Positions 1 to 10,036 of a stretch of 64,000 nucleotides of DNA are shown here, piece by piece (positions within the stretch are counted from its first letter, which is position 1; the number at the start of each line of letters is the position of its first letter). The translations under genes were made by a program, and so were the position numbers. Below the pieces are notes generated by a model, which was not told the DNA's origin, did no database searches, and saw nothing but the letters and a program-made list of their open reading frames with translations. The stretch comes from Nematopogon swammerdamellus (Eukaryota > Arthropoda > Insecta > Lepidoptera > Adelidae), in NCBI GenBank assembly GCA_946902875.1, contig OX336340.1, positions 1 to 64,000 of the forward strand, read 5' to 3'.

Positions 1-784
1 GTCCGCGTGGACTTGATCTTTCTCAGCCTGTTATAAACGCAACGTGACTGTCTGTCCGTTCGTTAGTATGATTCAATTGTTTTGATGTTTTTTGATTGGG
101 CAGGTTATAGATTTGACTCGACCTACATAAGTGAAGCCGCAACCAATGGTAATTTATAATCTACAATAACGCTTCTCTGTAAACTATATTAGAAGTAGAA
201 TATCCAGGAATGTGTGCATATAAATTATTTGAATAACTAATACGAGAAAGAGCCACGTATAGCTGACCGTGCGAAAATCAACTCAAACTTAGATCTAAGC
301 CTGCTACCCATCCAATGACAGTGACCAATCAGTAAGTCAGAGCCTCAGGTCACAGCCTTCTATTAATAATACTTACATACTTAAATACTATTTTACTATT
401 TATTACATGCGTATATGTATATTTATACTAATTCTTCTTATGCTTCTTAGTGAAGTTCTTCATAGTTCGATATCTGGTGAACTCCTCGATTCACGATAGA
501 TGTTGATATAATAGTCTGTAACTCGTTGAAGGTACAGGTTGGAGCCACTCCAATTTGGAAGTCCTCCTCCTCAGCGAGATTGCAGGTGGCTTCTCTTCGA
601 TCTGATGATTCACCGGACAACTGACCTAGCGTCAGCAACCTCCCACTGTGATACCCGGACTCTCAGGAGCGCCTATGCAGAAGCTCCACTCAAAGAAGGA
701 ACCGGCTGACACAGCAGACCCCTGCGGTCCTCGTGCTCAGCAGAGCTCACAGGCAACGGCTTCACCGAAACCCCTCCGAAGCCA
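1..784. other. No gene recognised
   Basis: AT-rich sequence with no coding signal I trust. Short open frames on both strands lack recognisable domains. It passes into the small minisatellite at 785. Confidence 0.5.
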
Positions 785-880
785 TCAATCTTCAGTCTTC
801 GCAGCCCACAGAAGCCTTCATCTTCAGTCTCAGCAGCTCACAGAAGCCTTCATCTTCAGCCTCGCAGCCCACAGAAGCCT
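785..880. repeat. Minisatellite, about 32 bp x 3
   Basis: Three imperfect copies of a unit built around 'cttcagtctcgcagc' and 'ccacagaagcct' lie in tandem, each 31-33 bp. They fall in an open frame on the plus strand, but nothing suggests that frame is a gene. Confidence 0.7.
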
Positions 881-952
881 AAGGCACGACCACGTTCACT
901 TCAGAGTTCAGCAGACCTCGTGGCCGCACATAAGCCGCTAACATAAAAACAC

Positions 953-1335
953 TTTTATTTTTCATGGAAACTGATACGGTTGGCTACATCACCTACAACA
1001 TCCGTGATGTCAGCCCATAACTCCGGGTGAGCTAGGTGCCATGTCAGTGCTTCCCTTCATTTCATGTCAGCTACACACTGGACAGAAAAGACGAACTATT
1101 TACATAGCCGTTTCGACCGACCGTTTCATTCAGTGCGGTGGTACCAACCCGGGCGGGATAAACGCTACCATCTAACTAGTAAGGTAAGAAGGGAAGGGAC
1201 CTACAGTTTAACGTGGAATCCGAACCACGGTCAGCCTCCAATGGTGGAGCGGTCACCCATCCAAGTACTGACCGCGCTCAGGGTTGCTTATCAACAGTCG
1301 ACCGACCGCATCACTGAGCTACCGAGGCGTCTGTA
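953..1335 (-). mobile_element. SINE with composite tRNA/5S-like head
   Basis: Best-preserved copy of the SINE dispersed through the window, here on the minus strand. Read 5' to 3' it has a tRNA-like A-box (tagctcagtgatgcgg), then a stretch at 1249-1290 matching the internal promoter half of 5S rRNA (aagcaac, then 'ggtcagtacttggatgggtg'), then a tRNA-like B-box (ggttcggattcc). The shared body follows ('ggttggtaccaccgcactga', 'gttatgggctgacatcac'). The 3' end is the motif 'ccgtatcagtttccat' beside an A-rich stretch. The tRNA and 5S resemblance is my reading from known Pol III promoter sequences; no alignment was run. Confidence 0.8.
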
Positions 1336-1365
1336 TCGCTCTGTCATGGCTAGCGCCACTCTGTT

Positions 1366-1992
1366 TTGAAATGTTTCATATTAGTTAAATGTCATGATCA
1401 GTTAAAATTATTATTAATTTTTTTCACAACGTCAGTTCAACTACAATTTCACATTATTCACAAACCTGTCTCTAACAGCGCTAATCTACACATAAAAAAA
1501 CGTAGTGTATGTATGTATGTATGTGACTATCTATATTCCACTCTACAGCCTAAAGTACTGGACCGATTTGAATAATTCTTGTGCTATTGGATTCGTCTTA
1601 TTCACGGGAGTGTCATAGGCTATATAACAATTTTCAAAATTCAAAATGGCGGACGCACGGTGTCAAAATGTCAAATTAGTTTTTCAAAATATATTGAGTG
1701 GGGTATCAAATTAAAGATAATTAAATTACAATTCCGAAAATATATACTTTGCTATCTATTAAACTTATGTGTACAGAGAAATAGAGCAAAATGTGTAGCG
1801 AATGTATGTATGAATCGTGATTATTCGCAGTGGTCGCCCGCGCCCCGCGGCGCGCGCCCCCCACGGTTTCGGTAAGTTACATACACCGATAACGCGCGAC
1901 GACGACGCGAAGAAGCGACATGGTATTGTTGGCAATATACTTACATACTTACTCACTGATCTACCGCAAATTTTATATAGATTATTATTAGA
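1366..1992. other. Unassigned, probably transposon-derived
   Basis: AT-rich DNA with a short (GTAT)n run near 1509-1523 and a GC-rich patch at 1830-1870. The phrase 'gtactggaccgatttgaat' near 1556 resembles sequence often seen inside lepidopteran mobile elements. No gene is recognised. Confidence 0.4.
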
Positions 1993-2870
1993 TATAGCTT
2001 TTGCCCGCGGCTTCGCTCGCGTGAAATTCGTATTTCAAAGGAAGAAAGAAAGTAACTAAGGCCGATCTGCGTTCAGGAAGATGATAGACCTACTCAAAGA
2101 AAGTAAGTAATTGAGGGCGAGGCCGAAGGCCGAGCTGCGTACAGGAAGACTATAAACCTTCTCGAAGAAAGTAAGTAACTAAGGGCGAGGCCGAAGGCCG
2201 AGCTGCGTTCAGGAAGACTATAAACCTTCTCGAAGAAATTAAGTCATTGAGGGCGAGGCCAAAGGCCGAGCTGCGTTCAGGAAGACTATAAACCTTCTTG
2301 ATGGAAGTAAGTAACAGAGGGCGAGGCCGAAGGTCGAGCTGAGTTCAGGAAGACCATAAACCTTCTCGAAGAAAGTAAGTAACTAAGGGTGAGGCCGAAG
2401 GCCGAGCTGCGTTCAGGAAGACTACAAACCTTCTCGAAGAAATTAAGTAATTGAGGGCGAGGCCGAAGGCCGAGCTGCGTTCAGGAAGACTATAAACCGT
2501 CTTGAAGAAAGTAAGTAACTATCGCCCATAGTTACTTACTGTCATCGAGAAGGTTTAGCGTCTTCCAGGATATAGCTCGGCCTTCAGCCACGCCCTTAGT
2601 TCCTTACTTTCTTCGAGAAGGATTATAGTCTTCCTGAACGCAGCTCGACCTTAGGCCTCGCCCTTAGTTACTTACTTTCTTCGAGAATGTTAAAGGTCTT
2701 CCTGAACGCAGCACGGCATTCGGCCTCGCCTTTACTATGTTACTTACTTTCTTTGAGAATGTTTATTATTTATCTGAATCCAGTTCACCCTCCGGCCCCG
2801 GCCTAAGTTACTTACTTTCTTCTTTTGAAATACGAATTTCACGCGATCGAATCCGTGGGAAAAAGCTATC
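1993..2870. mobile_element. Inverted-duplicate Helitron-like element with minisatellite
   Basis: The left edge (agcttttgcccgcggcttcgc, then cgtgaaattcgtatttcaaa) and the right edge (tttgaaatacgaatttcacg, then gggaaaaagctatcg) are the same terminal sequence in opposite orientation. Between them are about six 70-76 bp units (ggcgaggccgaaggccgagc, then gttcaggaagac) running one way to about 2525, then about four running the other way. The ends resemble the 3' hairpin of lepidopteran Helitrons, but the terminal CTAG is mutated to CTAT on both sides. Confidence 0.7.
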
Positions 2871-2880
2871 GATATTATTA

Positions 2881-3222
2881 CTCTCCCTCTCCCTCTCCCT
2901 CTCCCTCTCCCTCTCCCTCTCCCTCTCCCTCTCCCTCTCCCTCTCCCTCTCCCTCTCCCTCTCCCTCTCCCTCTCCCTCTCCCTCTCCCTCTCCCTCTCC
3001 CTCTCCCTCTCCCTCTCCCTCTCCCTCTCCCTCTCCCTCTCCCTCTCCCTCTCCCTCTCCCTCTCCCTCTCCCTCTCCCTCTCCATCTCCCTCTCCTCTC
3101 CCTCTCCCTCTCCCTCTCCCTCTCCCTCTCCCTCTCCCTCTCCCTCTCCCTCTCCCTCTCCCTCTCCCTCTCCCTCTCCCTCTCCCTCTCCCTCTCCCTC
3201 CCCTCCCCCTCCCCCTCCCCCT
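2881..3222. repeat. (CCCTCT)n hexanucleotide microsatellite
   Basis: About 340 bp of nearly pure pyrimidine hexamer, with small slips near 3085-3100 and at the right end (ccccctccccct). The long Leu-Ser and Pro-Ser frames it creates, and the Glu-Arg frame on the other strand, are artefacts of the repeat. Confidence 0.97.
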
Positions 3223-3267
3223 TTACAGAAAACGGGATGGTACGGAACCCTCTTTACGGAGTCTGGC

Positions 3268-3521
3268 CGAGGTTCGGATTCCTCGTAAAACTGTAGGTCC
3301 CTTGCCTCCTAATCTTACTTGGTGGTAGGGTTTAACCCGCCCAGATTGGTACCACCGCACTGAATGAAACGACGGTCGAAACGACTATGTAAATAGTTTG
3401 TGTTTTCCGACCAGTTCAGTGTAGCCGGCACGATCAAAGGGGGAAGCACTGACATGGCACCTAGTTCACCCGGTGTTATGGGCTGACATCACGATGTTGT
3501 AGGTAATGTGAAAAAAAAAAA
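3268..3521 (+). mobile_element. SINE copy, 5'-truncated
   Basis: Begins at the B-box (ggttcggattcctcg) and runs through the family body (gggtttaacccgcccag, ccaccgcactgaatgaaacg, acccggtgttatgggctgac) to 'gatgttgtaggtaatgtg' and an A run. The tRNA/5S-like head upstream of the B-box is absent. Confidence 0.8.
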
Positions 3522-4150
3522 CGCGAGCCCGACTCGAAACGTGACCACTTTTTTTTTAATTATGTTACCATGTATGTAATGTACACTTAATTTACAGGAT
3601 AACCTAAACGAAAATCTCCTAAGCCTTCTAGTGCTCACAAAAAACTGGATGGTACGGAACCTTCTTTACGCGAGTTCGACTCGAACTTGGCCACTTTAAA
3701 AAAAAATTATGTTACCATGGGATATGCACTTAATTTACGTGAAAACGTAAACGAAAGCCCAATGCTTCTAGTTCTCACCGAAAAGGCGATGGTACGGAAC
3801 CCTGTTTACGCGAGCTCGACTCGAACTTGACCACTTTTAAAAAAAATTATGTTACGATGGGATATACACTTAAGTTGCGTGAAAACGTAAACGAAAATCC
3901 AATGCTTCTAGTTCTCACAGTAAAACGCGATGTTACGTAACCCTGTTTACGCGAGCTCCACTCGAACTTGACCACTTTTAAAAAACATTATGTTACCATG
4001 GGATAATATACACTTAATTTGCGTGAAAAAGTAAACGAAAATCCCAATGCTTCTAGTTCTCTCAGTAAACGCGATGGTACGGAACCCTTTTTACGCGAGC
4101 TCGACTCGAACTTGATCACTTTTTTGAAAAATTATGTTACTCCGGGATAT
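3522..4150. repeat. Tandem repeat, about 140 bp x 4-5
   Basis: The phrase 'acgcgagctcgactcgaact' recurs at about 3523, 3668, 3808, 3949 and 4093, a period near 140 bp. Each unit carries an A-rich tract, 'attatgttaccatgggata', 'gtaaacgaaaatcc' and 'gatggtacggaaccc'. The array ends in 'gtttcgtcaaaatccgtcca' and (CAAA)n near 4150-4250, a tail common on lepidopteran non-autonomous elements, so it is probably internal to a transposon. Confidence 0.8.
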
Positions 4151-4524
4151 ATACTACCCCTATACGAAGTTTCGTCAAAATCCGTCCAGCCGTTCAGGCG
4201 TGAAAGAGGAACAAACAAACAAAACAAACAAACAAACAAACATACTTTCACATTTATGATATTAGTGAGATGAGAAGTGAGATGAGATGAGATGAGATAC
4301 AGTACTATGCTAAAATAAATTGGTATTAAATGTCCATGTACCTAGTGTAAGCATATTATGTAGTGTAGGTACATTAAATATACCTAATACCTACAATATT
4401 TTCGGATGCAACCGAACCGCCGATTGCGATTGCGAAAAGTATTCCCAATTTTTTGGGTGCAGTTTTAGCCCTAGACTCGATTAGTTGCCGGAAACCTAGT
4501 TACGTCTTTGGAAATGGTGGTGCC

Positions 4525-5385
4525 CAGGAGGTCAGGTGCTTCCAGACAGGTATGACGCTGACTTAGAAACTGGCTTGGAAAGCAAAAGGACCTTCAAATC
4601 GACCTTCGCAGATAATGCGCAGCACTGAGCCCTTGCTAACGTTGAAGGCGTGGGCGTAGCATTCAGGGGGTACATATCATTGTTATGCATACGAGAGTAC
4701 GGAACACGGGTTCTACACCAGTTACCCTTCAACAAGGCGGGATGGGGATGAGAAGAGCCGAAGACTTGTGTCTGAACTTGAGCAAACACTCGGCTCTATT
4801 TCCGAATGGGCCGTAGCAAGTTGGTCAAGTTCAATACCTCAGAGTCCGAGATACAAGTTTGCGCGTTTCAGTGCGAAGAGAGGCAGCGTTCACACCAGCT
4901 CCTTCCTAACAAGGCATGTCACTTAAATTTTGCGACCACCTCGGGATCCTCCGAGTCGAATTTTCGCACGATCTAAACTTCCGGCGTGACATCGAGGGCA
5001 AGGCCGTATACATCGCAGATTCGGTCCTGCTTGGGGTACTGCTCGCACCTATGGGCATGCCTATGGGATGGCTCAGTCAAATACGAGCTAGCGCCTCTGG
5101 ACTCGATCCAGCGTAGAGCCGTGCGAATAGTAGGCGACTCCCAAATGTCCCGCGATCTAAAATCACTGCAACTCGTAGGGATACATAGATAAATCAGAGC
5201 CTGTTGAAATACAAACAGAGAGAAATATTTTCCCCAAAGTACAGTCTTGGGTCCTTCAACCTGGGCACCTGTCAGCCCGGCATGGCATTCGCAGCCTCCG
5301 CATGCTACCGAATGTCCATGGGCGTCGCTAGACACCTTATGGGTGGCTCGGCGCCACATGTCGCGCTTACTATAAAAATAATATC
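4525..5385 (+). pseudogene. LINE family A fragment, jockey/CR1-type RT 3' part
   Basis: Decayed 3' portion of a non-LTR retrotransposon ORF2. Translated in shifting frames it gives the region after the RT catalytic core, including a 'SIQRRAVRIVGD' motif (5110-5145) and a C-terminal 'MSMGVARHLMGGSAPHVAL'-type ending at 5310-5368. The same ending recurs in the family A copies near 19.6, 26.9 and 62.4 kb. Frameshifts and stops rule out function. Confidence 0.75.
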
Positions 5386-5389
5386 AGTA

Positions 5390-5645
5390 TCTTTGGCCTC
5401 GCCTTAGTGGCTTACCTGCTTCGAGTGAGTACATTATTCAACTATGTACACGAACCTGAAACCTCGGTCTTCGGCCTTGAATTGATTGGTTTACCCACTT
5501 CCCGAATCCGCTTCACCCCAGCCAGATATATTTACTTACATAGAGAAATAAAAATCGTGTACTTACACAGCTCAGTCTTCGGTCTTGCTCTGACTGACTT
5601 TTCATTTTACTTCAAGACTTATACATCGTTCAACTATACATCATT
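5390..5645. repeat. Degenerate copies of the 70-76 bp minisatellite
   Basis: Phrases such as 'tttggcctcgccttagtg', 'cggtcttcggccttgaattg' and 'cagtcttcggtcttgctctg' recur at about 70-110 bp and match the unit of the large array at 23.4-24.7 kb. This looks like an old, decayed piece of it. Confidence 0.5.
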
Positions 5646-5667
5646 TGTTTTATATATTTTTTATTTT

Positions 5668-5731
5668 TTTTTATGGAAATTGACACGGTTGGCTACATCA
5701 CCTACAACGTCCGTGATGTCAGCCATAACAC
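5668..5731 (-). mobile_element. SINE 3' tail fragment
   Basis: Only the last 60 bp of the family (motif 'ggttggctacatcacctaca' on the plus strand) next to a T-rich run, so a severely 5'-truncated copy on the minus strand. Confidence 0.75.
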
Positions 5732-5885
5732 CCACGAGTCAGTAAGCCTGGATACGCTATACATAGGAGGACAGGGGTAGCCGCGCGCCAGCGCAAAACG
5801 CGCCAGCGCGTCAGTCTAGCGCCGGCGACCGATTTTAGTCTCCGTCCGCCGCTCAGGCGGAGCGAACGTGCGCGTCTGTCACAAA

Positions 5886-5965
5886 ATGCCTCATTGTGCA
5901 GTGCTTTGGTGCAAAAACTCGTCGAAAAATTCAAACTTGAACACAGATGGAGTCACCTTTCACGA
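5886..5965 (+). CDS. Candidate THAP-domain first exon (partial)
   Basis: An ATG at 5886 opens a frame starting MPHCAVLWCKNSS and reaching GVTFH before a splice donor, GA|GTAAGT, at 5966. The C-x4-C pair directly after the start, the CKN that follows and the 'TFH' are the N-terminal half of the THAP zinc finger (C-x2-4-C-x35-50-C-x2-H), a DNA-binding module of host regulators and of P-element-like transposases. A GC-rich stretch (5755-5885) precedes it, as expected for a first exon. A possible 47 bp intron ends at the 'tttcag' finishing at 6012; the frame then stays open but lacks the usual FP motif, and I do not see the second Cys/His pair. It could be a relic of a THAP gene or transposase. 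Function is inferred only from the motif. Confidence 0.5.
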
Positions 5966-6340
5966 GTAAGTACTTTCATTCAATTTGATAGCATTTTTCG
6001 CTTGAATTTCAGTAACAAACATCGGCGTAAATATGTATGGAGAGCTCTATTCTGCTTACCCACCATAGGTCGACTATCGTGTTGGATGCAGTTAGATCTT
6101 GTAATTTTTTTTGTTTATTGATAATAAATATGTATGTTAAATGTATACAGATATTTCATGCATTCTGCCTTATTGCCAAAGGACATTTCTTCTAGTCAAC
6201 CTCAGCAGGTTTCCTCGTTCAATATTCGTTTATCGCGCTTTTTTCATTCAACCAGTACCTACCGGTTTTTACTTTTGAGCGACTCTAAGGAGAAAGGAAT
6301 TAATTTCTTTAGGTCATGCGTCTACCGGGAATATCAGATT

Positions 6341-6785
6341 TTTTTTTTTTTATGGAAACTGACACGGTTGGCTACATCACCTACAACATCCGTGATGTCA
6401 GCCCATAACACCGGGTGAACTAGGTGCTATGTCAGTGCTTCCCTTCATTTCGCGTCGGCTACACTGAACTGGACGGAAAACACGAACTATTTACATAGCC
6501 GTTTCGACCGACGTTTCGCTCAGTGCGGTGGTACCAACCCGGCCGGGATAAACCCTACCACCCAGTAAGGTAAGAAGGGAAGGGACCTACAGTTTAACGT
6601 GGAATCCGAACCACGGTCAGCCTCCAACGGTCGGGCGGTCACCCATCCAATAACTGACCGCACCACTGAGCTGCCGAGGCTGACGATCCCTTAGTCGACT
6701 TTTACGACATGCGACGGGGAGAGATGCAGTGGGGCTATTCTTTTTAAGTACCGACCCCACACGGTACAAAGATCGCGGATATTTA
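6341..6785 (-). mobile_element. SINE copy with two heads in series
   Basis: On the minus strand the order is: a segment starting 'ccgtgtggggtcggtactta' with 'agccccactgcatctctccc', then a tRNA-like A-box (ggcagctcagtggtgcgg), the 5S-like segment (6634-6660), the B-box (ggttcggattcc), the family body and the T-flanked tail at 6345. The first segment also starts the copy at 7945, where the tRNA/5S head is missing. Confidence 0.8.
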
Positions 6786-6887
6786 GGAGAATTAAAAATA
6801 ATTGACGTAATAGTTTAAACGTTTGCCTTTAATGTCAGAGATTCAGAATGTATAGAACGTATATAAATGTACAGGATGTATATGTAG

Positions 6888-7050
6888 ATGGTAGGGTTCA
6901 ACCCGCCCGTGTTGGTACCACTGCACTAAATAAACGTCGGTCGAAGTCACTATGAAAAGTAGTAACTACGTATTTTCCATCCAATTCAGTATAGCCGGAT
7001 CGATTAGGGGGAATCGGTGACAAGGCACGTACCTAATTCACCTAGGTATA
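6888..7050 (+). mobile_element. Degenerate SINE copy
   Basis: Contains 'gggttcaacccgcccgtgtt', 'gtcggtcgaagtcactatg' and 'ccaattcagtatagccgg', all recognisable against the family but with many substitutions. The 3' end is lost after 'aattcacctagg'. An older insertion than its neighbours. Confidence 0.7.
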
Positions 7051-7746
7051 TTTATTTATTTTAGACAGGCAGCCTTGGCTGATGTGTCTAAATCCGGTTT
7101 TTCTTCATATTTTTTATTTTATTTGGTTTGTTTGTTTATTTTTTTTTTATGTATTTATCGATCTTGATTATTTTTATTATTTTAGTTTATTGTAGTTTTA
7201 TTTTATTATTTATATATTGGGCTCCCATCATCGCTGGTACCAAACTGAAGCATTATTACGATGATGGAGCCATCCGTATCAGTTTCCTAAAAAAAGTTAA
7301 TCTTTATGCTTAACTATTTTCGCATACATTTTGATAATTTTTATTATGGAATACACAATTGTAGATTTATAATAAAGTATCCGAGGTATCTCAGAACTTA
7401 GAACTATGATCGTGTTTATGCGAAAATCTGCAAATTCGCAAAATTGTGAAAGGGGCGTTGCCTTTGTTCATTTAAGAGAAAGTTATATTATTCCCTTGAT
7501 GTAAAGAAAGGTTAAATATTGTTAAATCCGTTTCATCTTTTCATCGCGAATCGACACAATGAGCTACTTATTGTATGAATCCCGTTCAAATGTATGGAAG
7601 ACTGGCGTCACTTGGCTACCTACTCGCTCGGCCAATCACGGCGTTCCATGCGCCGCTCCCGCCTCAGACTTCACACCCCTTTGGCGGCTTCCTCGGTTCT
7701 CATACAAACGATGCCGTATTTCGTATCCAGGCTTACTGACTCGTGA
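7051..7746. other. Unassigned AT-rich region
   Basis: T-rich sequence with a small imperfect hairpin at 7220-7275 (gctcccatcatcg / cgatgatggagcc). The end (cgtatccaggcttactgact) matches the reverse complement of sequence at 5735-5755 beside the THAP-like exon, so the two loci share a flank. No gene recognised. Confidence 0.4.
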
Positions 7747-7882
7747 TAACACCGGGTGAACTTGGTGCCACGTCAGTGCTTCCCTTCGGTCGTGCCGGCT
7801 ACACTGAACTGGACGGGAAACACAAACTATTTACATAGCCGTTTCGACCGACCTTTCATTCAGTGCGGTGGTACCAACCCGG
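7747..7882 (-). mobile_element. SINE body fragment
   Basis: Minus-strand body of the dispersed SINE, from 'ggttggtaccaccgcactga' to 'cacccggtgtt'. Both the head and the extreme 3' tail are missing. Confidence 0.75.
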
Positions 7883-7944
7883 ATCTGTGACTTTAGTTTA
7901 AAATACATATGACGACAAATAAACGGACGGATAGTATCAATTTT

Positions 7945-8268
7945 GTACCGTGTGGGGCCGGTACCTTAAAAGAATAGCCCCACTGCATCTCTCCCCGTGT
8001 ATGTCGTAAAAGACGACTAAGGGATATGACTCCCTTCTTATATTACTAGGTGGTAGGGTTTAACCCGCCCGGGTTGGTACCACCGCATCGCACTGAATGA
8101 AAGGTCGGTCGAAACGGCTATGTAAATAGTTTGTGTTTCCCGTCCAGTTCAGTGTAGCCGGCACGACCGAAGGGAAGCACTGACGTGGCACCAAGTTCAC
8201 CCGGTGTTATGGGCTGACATCACGGATGTTGTAGGTGATGTAACCAACTGTGTCAGATTCAATAAAAA
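7945..8268 (+). mobile_element. SINE copy with the alternative head
   Basis: Starts 'accgtgtggggccggtacct' and 'agccccactgcatctctccc', then passes through 'gtcgtaaaagacgactaagg' straight to the family body (gggtttaacccgcccgggtt) and a tail ending near 'gtgtcagattcaat'. The 5S-like segment and B-box are absent. Confidence 0.75.
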
Positions 8269-8551
8269 ATAAAATCAATATACGAGTTACATAATAAATA
8301 ACATTTAAAGTATGCAAACTGTTTTAAAAAAGCCTAAAAGAAAAAAAATTAGTTATAAAAAACTAAAACCCGACTACGAAAAAGCAAATTATGAAAAACG
8401 TTTAACTAAAAAAGCAAATTATGAAAATCGTTTAACTAAAAATAACAAAATAATGTTTTCCATACAATTTATCAGATACAGCAATTCTCTTTTTATATTG
8501 ATTTTACCTTAGCACTAACTTTATAAATTTTGATAAATTTATTATTTTTAA

Positions 8552-8852
8552 CGTTCTAAATATATAGCCGTGGTCGGGCGTTCTTCGTTCAACAAGACAA
8601 GTGCGACCGTCGTTATGCATAGCCGTTGACGTTCGGTATGTACCTATGTATCTACTTATAATAATTTTAGATTGGCTCTGACTGATCTTACAAAAATTAT
8701 AGCGTCCGTAAAGGGGTTCCGACTTCCGTCCGATGCCAGTATGGCACAATGGCGATGGCCGTCCTAAGTTCCTCGCTCTAATAATGCACGACGCCGGCCT
8801 CACTTGTCTTGTTGAACGAAGAACGCCCGACCACGGCTATATATTTAGAACG
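8552..8852. mobile_element. TTAA-flanked MITE, 301 bp, about 57 bp perfect TIRs
   Basis: The left end (cgttctaaatatatagccgt, then ggtcgggcg) and the right end are perfect inverted repeats out to 'caacaagacaagtg'. TTAA lies on both sides (8548-8551 and 8853-8856). TTAA duplication is the hallmark of piggyBac-type transposition, so this is probably a non-autonomous piggyBac relative. It encodes no transposase. Confidence 0.85.
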
Positions 8853-8856
8853 TTAA

Positions 8857-9269
8857 AAATTACAAATTTAAAAAACCCCCGACTCTTAAAAAGTCAAAAA
8901 TAATTTCCGTTTACTTACTTAAAGGAGTCGGTAGACCGCTAAGTAAATTCCCGCGCAACTTTTGAGTCTTTATATTTAATTTACTTAGCGGTCCCCCGAC
9001 TCCTTTAAGTAAGTAAACGGAAATTATTTTTGACTTTTTAAGAGTCGGGGGTTTTTTAAATTTGTAATTTAACTTTTATTTCAAGCTTTTTAAAAAAAAC
9101 CGCATGCAAATCGGTCCACTTTTGAAGATAATAATTTTTTTTATTACTTAATTACTTAATTACTTGATTACAAACATAGCTAAGAACCATCCCGATTAAA
9201 CAGGCTTCCTAATAAAAAAAACCGCATCCAAATCGGTCCATCCGTTTGGGAGCTACGATGCCACAGACA

Positions 9270-9310
<41 letters not shown>

Positions 9311-9345
9311 AACTTATAACACCCCTCCGTTTTTTTCGTCGGGGG
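8857..9345. mobile_element. MITE family M2, first copy
   Basis: Ends in 'cccccgacgaaaaaa' (complement of 9331-9345) next to TTAA. Contains an internal hairpin whose arms are 8871-8938 and 8990-9055 (ccccgactcttaaaaagtca, tccgtttacttacttaaagg), and a (CA)n run. The same element, in opposite orientation and diverged, lies at 60283-60745. The phrases 'accgcatccaaatcggtcca' and 'ttgggagctacgatgccaca' are shared. Confidence 0.85.
9271..9306. repeat. (AC)n microsatellite
   Basis: About 18 dinucleotide units inside MITE M2. The other copy at 60 kb has an imperfect GT-rich tract at the same place, so the microsatellite belongs to the element. Confidence 0.9.
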
Positions 9346-9530
9346 TTAAAAATAATAAATTTATCAAAATTTATAAAGTTAGTGCTAAGGTAAAATCAAT
9401 ATAAAAAGAGAATTGCTGTATCTGATAAATTATATGGAAAACATTATTTTGTTATTTTTAGTTAAACGATTTTCATAATTTGCTTTTTTAGTTAAACGTT
9501 TTTCATAATTTGCTTTTTCGTAGTCGGATT

Positions 9531-9915
9531 TTATAAAAAATATAAAAGCGACTTTAAAAAAAAACTAGAACTAAAAAGTATTAAATACCTAATATTTTGA
9601 AATTTTCTCATGAATCGATATTGTGATTCATATTCGGACCCCTGTTTCATAAATATTCTAAATTTGAAATCTTTTCCGACCCGCCAGATGCGCTTAATAT
9701 ATTATGGTACGAGTACCATCGAGCTGGTCTGATGATGGAGACGGAAGGAACTCCTAAACTACACATGATAAACCCATCGTGTTTGGGCTCGTTGCATTTG
9801 TCTTCACGAGCAATTTACTTTAGACCTAGGAGATTCTCATTTCGACGGTATGTTTTCTTTTTTTGGATGCTTGATGCGATTACTCCGTCATTGTGGGCCG
9901 ATTTCGAAAAAATCG
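9531..9915. other. Unassigned; resembles a common lepidopteran element flank
   Basis: Includes 'ggtacgagtaccatcgagct' and 'ggtctgatgatggagacgga', phrases I associate with lepidopteran interspersed repeats. No coding sequence is recognised. Confidence 0.35.
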
Positions 9916-10036
9916 AACCCTAGAGTTGAAGGCGGTGCTAAAGCAAGCAAAAATTATGCATGAAAGAAAACATGAGTGGATGATATCCTTTGTGATTTGT
10001 GTAGCCTTCTTTAGCACCGCCTTCAACTCTAGGGTT
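9916..10036. mobile_element. Miniature TIR element, 121 bp
   Basis: Perfect 28 bp inverted arms at 9916-9943 and 10009-10036 (aaccctagagttgaaggcgg / ccgccttcaactctagggtt) enclose 65 bp. No clear target duplication, and too short to code. A MITE is the simplest reading; a hairpin RNA is possible. Confidence 0.75.

Larger units (their letters stand above)
8365..9530. mobile_element. Foldback element with two elements nested inside
   Basis: Arms 8370-8551 and 9346-9528 are inverted copies of each other ('gactacgaaaaagcaaatta' against its complement, then 'cagatacagcaattctcttt' and 'cttagcactaactttataaa'). They meet at a TTAA centre that now holds two further inverted-repeat elements, listed separately. 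A phrase of about 30 bp with 'cgtttaactaaaaa' is itself duplicated within each arm. Confidence 0.85.

Noticed and set aside
1249..1290. A 5S rRNA gene
   Set aside because: Only about 40 bp of the internal promoter half is present, embedded in a SINE.
2737..3328. Long Leu-Ser, Pro-Ser and Glu-Arg reading frames
   Set aside because: They are translations of the (CCCTCT)n tract and have no independent coding evidence.
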